A stretch of DNA of 64,000 nt from an uncultured Treponema sp. (GCF_945873775.1 NZ_CAMCEC010000003.1:84698-148697); one strand, 5' to 3'; shown: positions 6,954-16,814, counted from the first letter of the stretch. Notes: generated by a model from the sequence alone, not told the origin. Numbers and translations: made by a program.

Positions 6954-8384
6954 TTGCCTGTTGTATGAAGAATCTATGCTGAGTCTGCTTCTGTATTTTG
7001 CAACTGTTCTGCGCGCAATTTTTATTCCAGATTTTTCTAGCTCTTCTGAAAGTTTTTGGTCGCTCATTTTTTTTCCGACGGAAGAGTTCAATATTTTTTT
7101 TAGCTCTGCTATTGCTTTGTCTTGGCTTATTGTTTTGTTTTTTTTGCTTGCGGCGTTTGTGAAAAAATATTTTATGTCAAAAAGTCCCCATTCACATTGA
7201 AGAAATTTGCTGTTTGCCATTCGTGAAATTGTTGTTTCGTGGACTTTAAGTTTGTCCGCAATGTCTTGCTGTCTTAAAGGAACCAAGTTGCCTTGTCCGT
7301 AAAGAAAAAAATCAGTTTGAATCCGCACAATTTCTATGCAGGCCTTTAAAAGCGTGCTTTGCCTGAATTCCAAAGTATCTAAAAAATCTTTTGCTTTTTT
7401 TATTTCAGTTTTTATTGATGAAGAATTTTTTGCATTGTTTTTTGCAAGCTTTAAAAATTCCGGGTTTATTGAAATTTGCGGGAAGTTGTCTTTTGCAAGC
7501 CTCACGTTCCAGGAATTTTTTCCGTTCGTAACAATGTTATCTTCAATTTGATTTTCTTGAAATCCTTCTTGAATTTTTTCCACGTAGACATCAGGAGAAA
7601 TAAAATGAATTTCTTTTGTGCTGAAATTTCGCGCAGGAAAAGGATCTAGCGTCCGTATAAAATTAATTGCTTTTTCCACATCTTGAATTGTAGGATTTAA
7701 ATTTAGATACTTTTCATTTTGGGAATTTGCAAAAAGTTTTTTCTGTTCTAAAAGATATTCTTGAATTTTCTGGAGAACTTTTTCAGGACGAGGCGGATCA
7801 AGGAATTTTAGTTTTCCGTCTAAAATAAAAATTGCAAGAAGCGGCGCATTTTCTTTTTGTTCTGCCTGCACAAGCAAGCTTTCTTCTGTGTTTGTAACGC
7901 ACACTCCGCAAGGCTCTAGCTGTCTTACAATTCCAATGCATTTTTCCAAAAGCCCCGGCGTTTGCAGTTTGTCTTTTTTGTCAAGAAGTGAAATTGGCGC
8001 AAGAATATAAAATCCTTTTGCGTCAAGATTGTAAATGAGTTTTTCGCATAAAGTTTTTTCAGTTGCGCCAAGACGCATTGCATTCAGCTGGGACAAAAGA
8101 TGTTCCTGCAAAGATTCACGTTCATCCGCTTTTGCTTCAAGTGCCGCCTGAAAATTTTCACTTGCTTCTTCGCCGCTTGCAGTTGCTGATGATACTTTTG
8201 TTCCGTCCCAGTTTGATCTGTCTTTTGTTATGACCAGCGCAGGATTTTCTTCCGCAGCTTTATAGATTTCTTCAGTCAAATCTTTTGAGTTCATGGCTAA
8301 AAGTTTTAATGCCTGAATTTGCTTTTGGCTCATTATTTGAATTTGAGACTGAATCTGTCTTTGCTGAAATTCTAATCCTGTCAT
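6951..8384 (-). CDS. rpoN: RNA polymerase sigma-54 factor
   Basis: 477 aa. Region I is the Gln-rich N-terminus (QQRQIQSQIQIMSQKQIQAL) that contacts enhancer-binding ATPases; an acidic linker follows; the core-binding and DNA-binding parts hold the helix-turn-helix (QDIADKLKVHETTISRM, about residues 375-391) and the RpoN box ARRTVAKYR near residue 460, which reads the -24 GG. All parts needed for function are seen. The start lies 6 bp after a TATAAT (8391-8396, minus strand) with no Shine-Dalgarno, so it may be leaderless. A sigma-54-type promoter is present in this window ahead of the sigma factor gene at 42164. Confidence 0.96.
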   Translation of the reverse strand: MTGLEFQQRQIQSQIQIMSQKQIQALKLLAMNSKDLTEEIYKAAEENPALVITKDRSNWDGTKVSSATASGEEASENFQAALEAKADERESLQEHLLSQLNAMRLGATEKTLCEKLIYNLDAKGFYILAPISLLDKKDKLQTPGLLEKCIGIVRQLEPCGVCVTNTEESLLVQAEQKENAPLLAIFILDGKLKFLDPPRPEKVLQKIQEYLLEQKKLFANSQNEKYLNLNPTIQDVEKAINFIRTLDPFPARNFSTKEIHFISPDVYVEKIQEGFQENQIEDNIVTNGKNSWNVRLAKDNFPQISINPEFLKLAKNNAKNSSSIKTEIKKAKDFLDTLEFRQSTLLKACIEIVRIQTDFFLYGQGNLVPLRQQDIADKLKVHETTISRMANSKFLQCEWGLFDIKYFFTNAASKKNKTISQDKAIAELKKILNSSVGKKMSDQKLSEELEKSGIKIARRTVAKYRSRLSIDSSYNRQ

Positions 8385-8493
8385 TGCTTAATTATAATTT
8401 CAATTTGCAGAAAATTCAATTTTGCTTTTGAGCTTGCCAAATCTTTTGTTTTCTCTTATGGCTAAAACTGAAAAATATCTATATAATTTTTTT

Positions 8494-9813
8494 ATGGAAA
8501 ATTTTGAGCAGTTTGGAATACAAATCCCAGAAATTCTTTTGCCTAGAAAAAAGGATTTAAAGACTTGGTGCGTTGTGGCGTGCGATCAGTATACGCAGGA
8601 TTTTGATTATTGGAAAAAAACACAAGAAATTGCTGGTGATTCTTCTTCAACTTTGAATTTGATTTTGCCGGAAATTTTTCTTTCTTCTCCAGATAAAAAA
8701 GAGCGAATAGAAAAAATCCGCCAGACAATGAAAAAATATCTTGATGAAAATATTTTTGATTCGCCTGAAAAAGAATTTATTTATGTTGAACGAAAAACTT
8801 GCTACGGAAGAATTCGCCGCGGTCTTGTTGTTGCGATTGATTTGGAAACTTATGAATGGAAGCCGTTTTCAAAAAGTTTAATCCGTGCCACGGAAGCTAC
8901 TATTCCAGAAAGAATTCCAGTACGAAAAGAAATTAGAAAAGACGCGCCGCTTGAGCTTCCTCACATTATGCTTTTGGTAAACGATCCTGAACATTGTCTT
9001 ATAGAACAGGCTGGCAGTGAGGCTAAAAAAAATCCGCCGGTTTATGACGGAGACTTGATGATGAATGCCGGGCATATTTCAGGCTGGGCTGTAAAATCAA
9101 AAGAGGCATTTGAAAAAATTTTTTCTGCGCTTGAAAAATTAAAAAGAGAAAATTCTGACGGCGATGGAAATTCTTTTTTGTTTGCTGTTGGAGACGGAAA
9201 TCATTCTTTGGCAACTGCAAAAGCTGTTTGGGATGAATGCAAAAATTCTGATTCGCCAGATTTAAATGCGCGCTATGCTCTTGTTGAAATTGTAAATATT
9301 TATGATTTTGGTTTGACTTTCGAGCCGATCCATCGTGTGCTTTTTAATTGCAATGCTTTCAAATTGATTTCTTTTTTAAATGAAAAACTTAACGGAGAAC
9401 TTGTAGAAGAAACAAGTGAAACTTCTTTGGAAAAAAATGTAAAAAATTTCAAGGCAGATTTTGGCTTTGTTTTTAAGGAAAATGAAAAGCAAAAATATTT
9501 CAGAATAAAAACAAAAATTCAAGAGCTTGCAGTCAGCCGTCTTCAGCCGTTGCTTGATGAATTTATTTCCTGTAACAAAGAAATTGAAATTGACTACATT
9601 CATGGTAATGAAGAAGTTTTTAGGCTTGGCGCGCAGAAAAACGCAGTTGCAATTCTTCTTCCTCCAATTGCGAAAGATTCGTTCTTTGAAACAATTTCTA
9701 TCCGCGGACCTTTGCCTCGAAAAAGTTTCAGCATGGGAGAAGCCAGCGAAAAAAGATTCTATCTTGAGTGCCGAAAACTTTTTTCAGCCGATAGACTTTC
9801 AGTTAATCCTTAA
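8494..9813 (+). CDS. DUF1015 family protein
   Basis: 439 aa. The sequence matches the DUF1015 (PF06245) family: N-terminal PEILLPRKKDLKTWCVVACDQ, central motif VGDGNHSLATAKAVW (about residue 230), and C-terminal GAQKNAVAILLPP. Function is not established; the conserved GDGNHSLATAK looks like a phosphate or nucleotide loop. The start chosen matches the family N-terminus and lies 6 bp after TATAAT without a Shine-Dalgarno; an upstream ATG at 8458 would add 12 residues not expected in the family. It is followed after 14 bp by lysC, which has its own -10 box. Confidence 0.85.
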   Translation: MENFEQFGIQIPEILLPRKKDLKTWCVVACDQYTQDFDYWKKTQEIAGDSSSTLNLILPEIFLSSPDKKERIEKIRQTMKKYLDENIFDSPEKEFIYVERKTCYGRIRRGLVVAIDLETYEWKPFSKSLIRATEATIPERIPVRKEIRKDAPLELPHIMLLVNDPEHCLIEQAGSEAKKNPPVYDGDLMMNAGHISGWAVKSKEAFEKIFSALEKLKRENSDGDGNSFLFAVGDGNHSLATAKAVWDECKNSDSPDLNARYALVEIVNIYDFGLTFEPIHRVLFNCNAFKLISFLNEKLNGELVEETSETSLEKNVKNFKADFGFVFKENEKQKYFRIKTKIQELAVSRLQPLLDEFISCNKEIEIDYIHGNEEVFRLGAQKNAVAILLPPIAKDSFFETISIRGPLPRKSFSMGEASEKRFYLECRKLFSADRLSVNP

Positions 9814-9827
9814 GTATAATCGTTGCT

Positions 9828-11153
9828 ATGATCGTAATGAAATTTGGCGGAAGCTCAGTTGCAAACGCTGACCGCATTAAACATGTAGCCGAAATAATTC
9901 AGGCATATAAGGATGAACGTCCCGTTGTTGTTTTAAGCGCAATGGGAGACACAACAGATCATCTTCTTGAAGCTGCTGACATGGCAGTTAAGGGAACTGT
10001 TGACATTGAAAAAATTGAAAAGCTTCATATTGAAACAGAACAAAAACTTGGTGTTTCTGTTCCAGAAATAAAAGAATTGCTTGCTGAATTGAAAACGCTT
10101 CTTACTGGAATAAGCATGCTGCATGAACTTACAAAACGCACCAGAGATTATCTTGTGTCTTTTGGCGAACGTATGTCCGTGCGCATGATGTCAGCTTATC
10201 TTTGTTCTCTTGGAACTGAAGCGAAAGCATTTGATTCTTGGGACATTGGATTTGTGAGCGATTCAAATTATATGGCGGCTGAACTTCTGGATGAAGTCTG
10301 GCAAAATATTCCGAAGCATCTTGACGGATATAAAAATGGAACATCAGATGAAATTCCTATAGTAACTGGTTTCATTGCTAAAGATAAAAACGGAATCATA
10401 ACAACTCTGGGACGCGGCGGAAGCGACTTGAGCGCAACAATGATTGGCGCGGCAATGCGGGCAAAAGAAATTCAGACTTGGAAAGATGTTGACGGAATTA
10501 TGACAACAGATCCTCGCATTGTAAAAGAAGCCCGCCCTGTTGACGAAGTAACTTATGAAGAAGCTCAGGAACTTGCAATGTTCGGAAGCCAGGTTCTTCA
10601 TCCGCGCAGCATGATTCCTTGCAGAAAAACAGGAACTCCTGTCCGCGTAAAAAACAGCTACAACATAAAAAGCCGCGGAACTCTTATTGTTGAAGAGCAC
10701 ACTGGAATTCGTCCTCTTGTTACAGCAATTACAAAAGTAAAAAATGTAACGCTCATAGATATTCAGTCTAGCCGTATGCTTGGGGCTGCCGGATTTCTTG
10801 CGCATATTTTCAATCAGTTTTTAAAATGGAATATCAGCATTGACGTGATTGCGACTTCCGAAGTTTCTGTAAGCTTGACTGTAGATGGAAAAACAGATTT
10901 GGCAGGACTTATTGAAGATTTAAAGCGAGTTGCTGATGTCAACGTTAAAACAGGCAAGGCTATTGTTACAATAATTTGCGACGCTTCAAGATCCAGCGTG
11001 ATTATTGCAAAGGCATTTGACGGACTTTCAAAAGAAGGAATAAATGTTCAGATGATAAGCCAAGGAGCAAGCAAAGTTAACATAAGCATGCTTGTAGATA
11101 CAGAGCAGGCAGATAAAACTGTTGAAGCAATTCATTCAGTTCTTTTTGCCTGA
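9828..11153 (+). CDS. lysC: Aspartokinase
   Basis: 441 aa monofunctional aspartate kinase: ATP + aspartate to aspartyl phosphate, first step to lysine, diaminopimelate, threonine and methionine. The kinase signature MKFGGSSVAN is at the N-terminus, with GRGGSDLSATMIGAAM (about residue 195) and the substrate segment VDGIMTTDPRIV (about residue 222). Two ACT repeats follow from about residue 305 and should bind the feedback effector. The start lies 7 bp after TATAAT (9815-9820) without a Shine-Dalgarno. dapB follows 18 bp downstream, so the pair serves lysine and cell-wall diaminopimelate supply. Confidence 0.95.
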   Translation: MIVMKFGGSSVANADRIKHVAEIIQAYKDERPVVVLSAMGDTTDHLLEAADMAVKGTVDIEKIEKLHIETEQKLGVSVPEIKELLAELKTLLTGISMLHELTKRTRDYLVSFGERMSVRMMSAYLCSLGTEAKAFDSWDIGFVSDSNYMAAELLDEVWQNIPKHLDGYKNGTSDEIPIVTGFIAKDKNGIITTLGRGGSDLSATMIGAAMRAKEIQTWKDVDGIMTTDPRIVKEARPVDEVTYEEAQELAMFGSQVLHPRSMIPCRKTGTPVRVKNSYNIKSRGTLIVEEHTGIRPLVTAITKVKNVTLIDIQSSRMLGAAGFLAHIFNQFLKWNISIDVIATSEVSVSLTVDGKTDLAGLIEDLKRVADVNVKTGKAIVTIICDASRSSVIIAKAFDGLSKEGINVQMISQGASKVNISMLVDTEQADKTVEAIHSVLFA

Positions 11154-11171
11154 TTTTTGGGAGGATTAATA

Positions 11172-11963
11172 ATGAAAATTGCATTGGTTGGATATGGAAA
11201 AATGGGACACATGCTTGAGCAGTCCGCATTGTCGCTTGGACATTCAGTTGTGTCTACAATCGATGTTTTTGCGCCAGATGCCAAAGTGAAAATTTCCGCA
11301 GGGGACAGCAAGGCTCTTGCAGATGCAGTTGACTCTAGCGGCGCAGATGGAATAATTGAATTTACTCATCCGTCTTCTGTTCTTGAAAATATAAAGACGC
11401 TTCTTCCTTTGAAAATTCCTATGGTGGTTGGAACTACAGGCTGGAATGACAAAAAAGATGAAGTTGCTTCTCTTGCTGCAAAGTGCGGCGGAACAATTAT
11501 GACAAGTGCGAATTTTTCCATTGGCGTTAATATTCTTTATAAAATTGTAGAAGATGCCGCTCGTCTTGCAAATAAATTTTCTGAGTATGACGCTGCGATT
11601 TGGGAAATGCATCACAATCAAAAAGCTGATAGTCCTTCTGGAACTGCGCTTGAAATTGCAAATCATTTGCTTTCTGAATTCAAAAGAAAAAATTCAATTG
11701 TAACAAATGAGTTCAAGGAAAAGCCTTTGCCGAGCCAGCTTCATGTTTCTTCTACGAGATGCGGTTCAGTGCCGGGAACACATAAAGTTTTCTTTGACTG
11801 CGAAGCTGATACAATTGAAATTACGCACACAGCAAGAAGCCGCAAGGGATTTGCAAACGGAGCAGTTCACGCTTTGGAAAATCTTTCTTCCATGTTGAAA
11901 GAAGGCAGACTAAAGCCCGGCGCATTATACGGCATGAATGATGTTTTTCCTGAATTGTTTTAA
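11172..11963 (+). CDS. dapB: 4-hydroxy-tetrahydrodipicolinate reductase
   Basis: 263 aa. NAD(P)H-dependent reduction in the diaminopimelate/lysine route. The Rossmann motif is at the N-terminus (ALVGYGKMG), the loop VVGTTGW is about residue 83, and the catalytic His-Lys region WEMHHNQKADSPSGTA is near residue 145. The length is normal. Start set at the ATG after GGGAGGA (11159-11165); five further residues upstream lack support. Likely co-transcribed with lysC. Confidence 0.95.
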   Translation: MKIALVGYGKMGHMLEQSALSLGHSVVSTIDVFAPDAKVKISAGDSKALADAVDSSGADGIIEFTHPSSVLENIKTLLPLKIPMVVGTTGWNDKKDEVASLAAKCGGTIMTSANFSIGVNILYKIVEDAARLANKFSEYDAAIWEMHHNQKADSPSGTALEIANHLLSEFKRKNSIVTNEFKEKPLPSQLHVSSTRCGSVPGTHKVFFDCEADTIEITHTARSRKGFANGAVHALENLSSMLKEGRLKPGALYGMNDVFPELF

Positions 11964-12010
11964 AACTTTAAGGTAATTTTTTTTCATAAATCAGCCGATA
12001 AACTAACGGT

Positions 12011-12883
12011 ATGATTATGACTAAAAAATTTGAATATAGAAAAAATATTTTGTTTCTTTCAATTCTTTTTTTGACTGTCTGTTTTTCTTTTGCAGAAACT
12101 CATACAGTCGAAAAGGGAGAAACTTATTATTCAATCAGCCGCAAATATGGAATTTCTGTGGATCAGCTTTGCGCTGTAAATAATCTTACAGTAAACGATG
12201 TTTTAAAAGTTGGACAGAAACTTTCAATTCCAGAAAAAAACACTGAAAAAAATTCTTTGCCTTCAGTTTCATCTTCGAAAAATCCATCTAATGCAGAAAG
12301 AAAATTTGACACATACACAGTTCAAAAAGGCGATACTTTTTATAGAATTGCAAAAGTGAATGGAATTTCTGTTGAAGAACTCAAGTCCTTGAATAATCTT
12401 GATTCCGATACAGTTTTAAAAGCCGGACAGCGTCTGAAAATTCCTGTTACAATTGTTGATACTTCGGCATCTCTTCCTAGCTTGCCTTCAAGTGATCCTC
12501 GCAAATATTCAGAGAAAAAAGGCGATTCAAGTTTGACTTGGCCTGTAAAAAATCCGACTGTAACTTACATGAACGGAAAAGTCAGCGGCGTTCAGCTTAG
12601 CGCGCAGAAAAATGAAAGCGTAACTGCAATCCGCGCGGGAACGGTTATGTATGTTGGAAACTACAGAGGCTACGGGCAAGTTGTTTTTGTTCAGGCGAAA
12701 ACTGGGCACATTTATGTTTATTCAGGGCTCGGCTCTATAAAAGTCCGCAAAGGCGATTATGTTGTGTTTGGCGATTCTTTGGGAACAGCGGGAACAGACA
12801 GCATAAAAGGCACAACGCAGATTTGCCTTATGGTTTTTCAAAAGTCAAATCCTATTGATCCTGCAAAGGCTCCAAGAGGCTAG
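12011..12883 (+). CDS. Exported LysM protein with degenerate LytM (M23) domain
   Basis: 290 aa. Signal peptide about residues 1-30 (cleavage near SFAET). Two LysM repeats (about 31-75 and 101-145, each with the GETYYSISRKYGIS / GDTFYRIAKVNGIS motif) bind peptidoglycan. A LytM/M23 fold covers about 170-288 but the zinc ligands are gone: the usual H-x-G-x-D reads SGVQLS, and the H-x-H near the C-terminus reads QICLMV. It is therefore probably not a peptidase but an amidase activator or scaffold of the NlpD/EnvC kind, acting in division or envelope upkeep. It has no clear partner beside it. Confidence 0.85.
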   Translation: MIMTKKFEYRKNILFLSILFLTVCFSFAETHTVEKGETYYSISRKYGISVDQLCAVNNLTVNDVLKVGQKLSIPEKNTEKNSLPSVSSSKNPSNAERKFDTYTVQKGDTFYRIAKVNGISVEELKSLNNLDSDTVLKAGQRLKIPVTIVDTSASLPSLPSSDPRKYSEKKGDSSLTWPVKNPTVTYMNGKVSGVQLSAQKNESVTAIRAGTVMYVGNYRGYGQVVFVQAKTGHIYVYSGLGSIKVRKGDYVVFGDSLGTAGTDSIKGTTQICLMVFQKSNPIDPAKAPRG

Positions 12884-12906
12884 CTTTATTCGCCTGCCTC
12901 TTTTTA
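12874..12906 (+). terminator. Terminator after the LysM gene
   Basis: AAGAGGC and GCCTCTT enclose a 15-base loop that includes the stop codon; T run follows. Lies between convergent genes. Confidence 0.65.
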
Positions 12907-12915
12907 AAACTAAAA

Positions 12916-14271
12916 CTATAGCTTGTCGAGCATTGTCTTTTTTATTCTGTGCATAAAAAATGCAGAAAGGCTGATTGCAAAAATTTCAGCAACAAGAAAG
13001 CAGAACCAGACGTTTTCAAGTTTTCCAGTGCGCGAAAGAAAATACGCCACAGGAAGCAAAACAACTATCTGTCTTACAAAAGAAACAGTCATGCTTAAAA
13101 AAGATTTTCCTAAAGCTTGAAAAGTTGATCCAAATGTAATTGCGATTGCCGCTCCAATAAAACTTGGCGCGATAATTCTCATTGCCGTGCATCCGATTCC
13201 AAGCATGTGTTCGCTTGCCTTGAAAAGCATTAAAAGTTCCGCTGGAAAAAGTTCAAAAATTACAATGCCGAATATCATAATTGAAACTGCAATTAAAATT
13301 GTTGACTTTACAGTTTTCTTGATCCGCTCTGCGTTTCCTGCTCCGTAGTTGTATGAAACAATCGGAACCATTCCAGTTGTAAGTCCGAATACTGGCATAA
13401 AGATAAAGCTATTCAGTTTAAAATAAACTCCATAGACTGCGATTGCTGTTGCGGAAAAAGTTCCAAGAATTAAATTCATTCCGTAAGTTGTAACAGAATT
13501 TATAGACTGAAGAAGAATTGAAGGAATTCCGATTTTATAAATCTGGCCGATTATCAGAGAGTTCGGTTTGAATCCTTTTAGTTTAAAATGTATGTCAGGA
13601 TTTTTTTTCAGATTGAAATAAAGCGAAACTGCCGCAGAAAAAATTTGCCCGATGACTGTTGCCCATGCCGCGCCTGCCATTCCCATTTTAGGAAAAGGAC
13701 CGATTCCAAAAATCATAAGAGGGTCAAGAATTATATTTGTGATTGCTCCAACAAGCTGTGTTATCATCGTGTAAAATGTTCTTCCTGTTGCCTGCAAAAG
13801 TCTGTCCGACATTGTTGAAACAAAAAGCGCGAACGATGCCATTGTTATTATTTTTAAATATTCGCTTCCGAATTGAATAATCTGTCCATCGCTAGTCTGT
13901 GTTTTTAAATAAGGCTTTGTAAAAAGAAATCCAAGAATAAAAAAAACAATAAAACTACAAACTGAAAGGAAGAGTCCGTTCATGGCGATTTTGTTTACGG
14001 CATCGCTGTCTTTTTGTCCAAGCTTCATTGCTAGAAGCGCATTTACACCGATTGCTGTTCCTATTGAAACTGCAATCATCAGTGTTTGAACAGGAAATGC
14101 AAGCGATATGGCAGTCAGCGCATTTTCATTTATCTGCGCAACAAAAATGCTGTCAACGATATTGTAGCACGCCATTACCAGCATTGAAAGCATAATTGGC
14201 AATGACATATTTAAAAGAAGTTTTGTTACAGGCATTACGCCCATTTTGTTTTCTCTGATATTTTCTGACAT
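12916..14271 (-). CDS. MATE family efflux transporter
   Basis: 451 aa with about 12 membrane segments. Typical MATE starts: NMSLPIMLSMLVMACYNIVDSIFVAQ in the first helices (the family's P-x-x-x-x-x-N-x-x-D-x pattern), and a second half beginning near residue 235 with IGIPSILLQSINSVTTYGMN. It would export cationic drugs or metabolites using Na+ or H+. The substrate cannot be read from sequence. Alone on its strand; a TATAAC-like -10 box lies 8 bp ahead of the start. Confidence 0.9.
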   Translation of the reverse strand: MSENIRENKMGVMPVTKLLLNMSLPIMLSMLVMACYNIVDSIFVAQINENALTAISLAFPVQTLMIAVSIGTAIGVNALLAMKLGQKDSDAVNKIAMNGLFLSVCSFIVFFILGFLFTKPYLKTQTSDGQIIQFGSEYLKIITMASFALFVSTMSDRLLQATGRTFYTMITQLVGAITNIILDPLMIFGIGPFPKMGMAGAAWATVIGQIFSAAVSLYFNLKKNPDIHFKLKGFKPNSLIIGQIYKIGIPSILLQSINSVTTYGMNLILGTFSATAIAVYGVYFKLNSFIFMPVFGLTTGMVPIVSYNYGAGNAERIKKTVKSTILIAVSIMIFGIVIFELFPAELLMLFKASEHMLGIGCTAMRIIAPSFIGAAIAITFGSTFQALGKSFLSMTVSFVRQIVVLLPVAYFLSRTGKLENVWFCFLVAEIFAISLSAFFMHRIKKTMLDKL

Positions 14272-14320
14272 TCGCCAATGTTATATTAAATTGTTTTTTT
14301 TATCAATTAGTATTTTTGCT

Positions 14321-14971
14321 TTAGAACAATTCTGCCTGAATCGGATTTCTTTTGATTTTGTTCATTGAAAAATTTTTTTGCCTGTCCATTGTGTCGCTTA
14401 TTATCCGCTTGAAAATTTCCATGCACAGCCTTGCATCGTCGTTTGCGCGGTGAGCGGCTTTTGCTTCTATTCCGAATCTTTTTGCTAGGCTTTGAAGTTT
14501 GTACTGGCCTTTTTCCTGTTCCTTTATGAAATCAGGATACGCCCATCTTGAGGCATTCAATGTGTCTATGCAGACGTTTGGAAGTTCTGGATGATTAAAT
14601 CTTTTTAGCTCTGAATTTACAAAGCCCAAGTCAAACTGCGCGTTGTGCGCTACAAGAACTGTTTCTTTTCCACCTAAAAAATTTAAAAACTGCGGGACGG
14701 CTTCTTTTGCGTCTGGACAGCATGAAATCATTTCGTCTGTAATGTGTGTAAGGTCTTTTATGAACTGAGGAAGTTCTATTGGCGGCTTTATTAAAATATC
14801 AAACGGTTCTCCGATAAGTCCGTCGCAGTTGAATTTTACAGCGCCGATTTCTATTATGAATTCTTTTTCAGCTTTTAATCCTGTGGTCTCTGTGTCAAAT
14901 GCTACAAAAGTTTTTCCTGAATAAAATTCTTTTGCGAGATTTCTAAAACTGTTGAAGATTTTAAATGCCAT
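14321..14971 (-). CDS. DEDDh 3'-5' exonuclease, DnaQ/PolC epsilon-like
   Basis: 216 aa. RNase H-fold exonuclease with all acidic and His motifs: Exo I DTETTG (about residue 26), Exo II HNAQFD (about 112), Exo III HRANDDA (about 172, DEDDh type). It may proofread as the epsilon-like subunit of DNA polymerase III or act in repair or RNA turnover. The size matches stand-alone exonucleases of the DnaQ family found in spirochaetes. No GIY-YIG or helicase domain is attached. Reads in the same direction as the upstream phosphohexomutase but is separated from it by a terminator. Confidence 0.88.
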   Translation of the reverse strand: MAFKIFNSFRNLAKEFYSGKTFVAFDTETTGLKAEKEFIIEIGAVKFNCDGLIGEPFDILIKPPIELPQFIKDLTHITDEMISCCPDAKEAVPQFLNFLGGKETVLVAHNAQFDLGFVNSELKRFNHPELPNVCIDTLNASRWAYPDFIKEQEKGQYKLQSLAKRFGIEAKAAHRANDDARLCMEIFKRIISDTMDRQKNFSMNKIKRNPIQAELF

Positions 14972-14977
14972 AAGTTG

Positions 14978-15013
14978 AAAAAAAACGGCATCCGCAAAAT
15001 CATTACGGATACC
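14978..15013 (-). terminator. Terminator after the phosphohexomutase gene
   Basis: Minus strand: GGTATCCG and CGGATGCC pair around an 11-base loop, then G... T8. A strong rho-independent signal. Confidence 0.85.
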
Positions 15014-15032
15014 ATTGTTGTTTTTTTTAGAT

Positions 15033-16814
15033 TCAGCCTGCTGCGTTAAGAACTGCGTTTATTTCTTCTGAAATATCTGAGCAGAGTTTGTCGGCGGCTT
15101 TCTTTGCTTCTTCCAAGGCTTCGTCTGTTTTTGCAGAAACAGGAACTGTGCTGTTTATGTAGAACTTAATCTTTGGTTCTGTTCCGCTTGGACGCGCGCT
15201 TACAATTGTTCCGCCTTCAAGAACGAACTGAAGAACATTGCTCTTTGGCCACGGAAGACTTTCTTTTACAGACGGATTTGCTGGATCAAAAGCAACCTGC
15301 TGCTGGATGTCGCGGATTTTTACAACTTTCTTTCCGCCAAGAGAAGTAAGTCCTTCTGTGCGGAGCTTTGTCATGATTCCGCCCATGATTTTTGGACCTT
15401 GTACTCCAGGGAAGTATTTGCTGATTGCGCGGTCTTCAAAAAGTCCGTATTCCTTGTACATATCGTTCAAATGTTCAAGAAGCGATTTTCCTTTGCTTGC
15501 CCAGTAAAGAGTCATTTCTGCGCACATTGCGGCAGCCGAAATTCCGTCCTTGTCGCGTACTTCTGTTTCTACAAGATAACCGTAGCTTTCTTCAAGTCCG
15601 AATACGTAGTTTCCGCTTCCGTCTTTTTCCATCTGGCCTTCATCATAAGCAATCCACTTGAAGCCTGTAAGACATTCTTTTACAACTACGTTGTATTTTT
15701 TTGCAATTGAATCAACGAAAGGTGAAGTTACGATTGAACGGATAAGAACTGGTTTTTCCGGCATCTTGTTGAATTCTTTTTTTGAAAGAAGAACATAGTC
15801 TGCAAGAAGCGCGCCCATCTGGTTTCCTGAAACAAGAACGTATTTTCCGTTTTTGTCTGGGAATGCAGTTCCGAATCTGTCTGCGTCCGGGTCTGTTGCC
15901 ATTACAACATCAGCTTTTTCTTTTTCTGCAAGTTCAACTGCCATTTTAAGTGCTGGAGCTTCTTCTGGGTTTGGCTTTTCTACTGTCGGGAAGTCGCCGT
16001 TTCCTTCACGCTGTTCTGGAACTGTGATTACATTCAGTCCAAGGTCTCCAAGAACTTTTTCAACGTGCATTGCGCCTGTTCCGTGGAGCGGAGTGTATAC
16101 AACTTTTACGCTGCTTGCTTTTTCTTTTATAAGCTCAGGACGATAGAGGTTTGACTTTATCATTGCCTGGAATTTGTCATCAATTTCCTTGTCTATTAAA
16201 ACAATTTTTCCTGACTTTACAGCTTCGTCTTTTTCGATAAGCTTTACTTCTTTTACTGCGTTGACTTCATCGATAATTCCCTTGTCATGTGGTTCAACAA
16301 CCTGCGCGCCGTCGTCCCAGTAAGCTTTGTAGCCGTTGTACTGTGGTGGATTGTGGCTTGCAGTTACAACAACGCCAGTTTTGCATCCAAGAATTCTGAT
16401 TGCATAAGAAAGTTCTGGAGTAGGGCGAAGCGAAGTGAAAAGGTATGCTTTGATTCCGTTCGCTGCAAAAACTCTTGCGGTGATGTCAGAAAATTTATCG
16501 TGGTTGTGGCGGCTGTCATAAGCAACACATGCGCTCAATGTGCCGTTTTTTGCTTCTTCTGGAAATGCCTTGATTAAATAGTTTGCAAGACCTTGAGTTG
16601 CTTTTGAAATGTTGAGTGTGTTCATGCGGTTTGTTCCGCCGCCCATTACGCCGCGAAGTCCGCCTGTTCCAAATTCAAGGCTCTGATAGAAACGGTCTTC
16701 CAGTTCAGCCATGTCTTTTTTTGCAACTAAATCTTCAACTTCCTTGCGGAAAGAATCGTCTTTTTCTTCTGCAATATATTTTGCAGCTCTTTCAAGTATT
16801 TCTTTCTCTTCCAT
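15033..16814 (-). CDS. Phosphoglucomutase/phosphomannomutase
   Basis: 593 aa alpha-D-phosphohexomutase of the long PgcA/PGM2-like type. The phosphoserine loop VVTASHNPPQYNGYK (about residue 150), the metal loop DPDADRFG (about 310) and the phosphate-binding loop ARPSGTEPK near the C-terminus are complete. It interconverts glucose-1-P and glucose-6-P (perhaps mannose phosphates too), feeding glycolysis, glycogen and nucleotide sugars. Start at the ATG after GGAAG. Single gene with strong terminator. Confidence 0.93.
   Translation of the reverse strand: MEEKEILERAAKYIAEEKDDSFRKEVEDLVAKKDMAELEDRFYQSLEFGTGGLRGVMGGGTNRMNTLNISKATQGLANYLIKAFPEEAKNGTLSACVAYDSRHNHDKFSDITARVFAANGIKAYLFTSLRPTPELSYAIRILGCKTGVVVTASHNPPQYNGYKAYWDDGAQVVEPHDKGIIDEVNAVKEVKLIEKDEAVKSGKIVLIDKEIDDKFQAMIKSNLYRPELIKEKASSVKVVYTPLHGTGAMHVEKVLGDLGLNVITVPEQREGNGDFPTVEKPNPEEAPALKMAVELAEKEKADVVMATDPDADRFGTAFPDKNGKYVLVSGNQMGALLADYVLLSKKEFNKMPEKPVLIRSIVTSPFVDSIAKKYNVVVKECLTGFKWIAYDEGQMEKDGSGNYVFGLEESYGYLVETEVRDKDGISAAAMCAEMTLYWASKGKSLLEHLNDMYKEYGLFEDRAISKYFPGVQGPKIMGGIMTKLRTEGLTSLGGKKVVKIRDIQQQVAFDPANPSVKESLPWPKSNVLQFVLEGGTIVSARPSGTEPKIKFYINSTVPVSAKTDEALEEAKKAADKLCSDISEEINAVLNAAG

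Noticed and set aside
9814..9827. Lysine riboswitch before lysC
   Set aside because: Only 14 bp separate the genes; no room for an aptamer.
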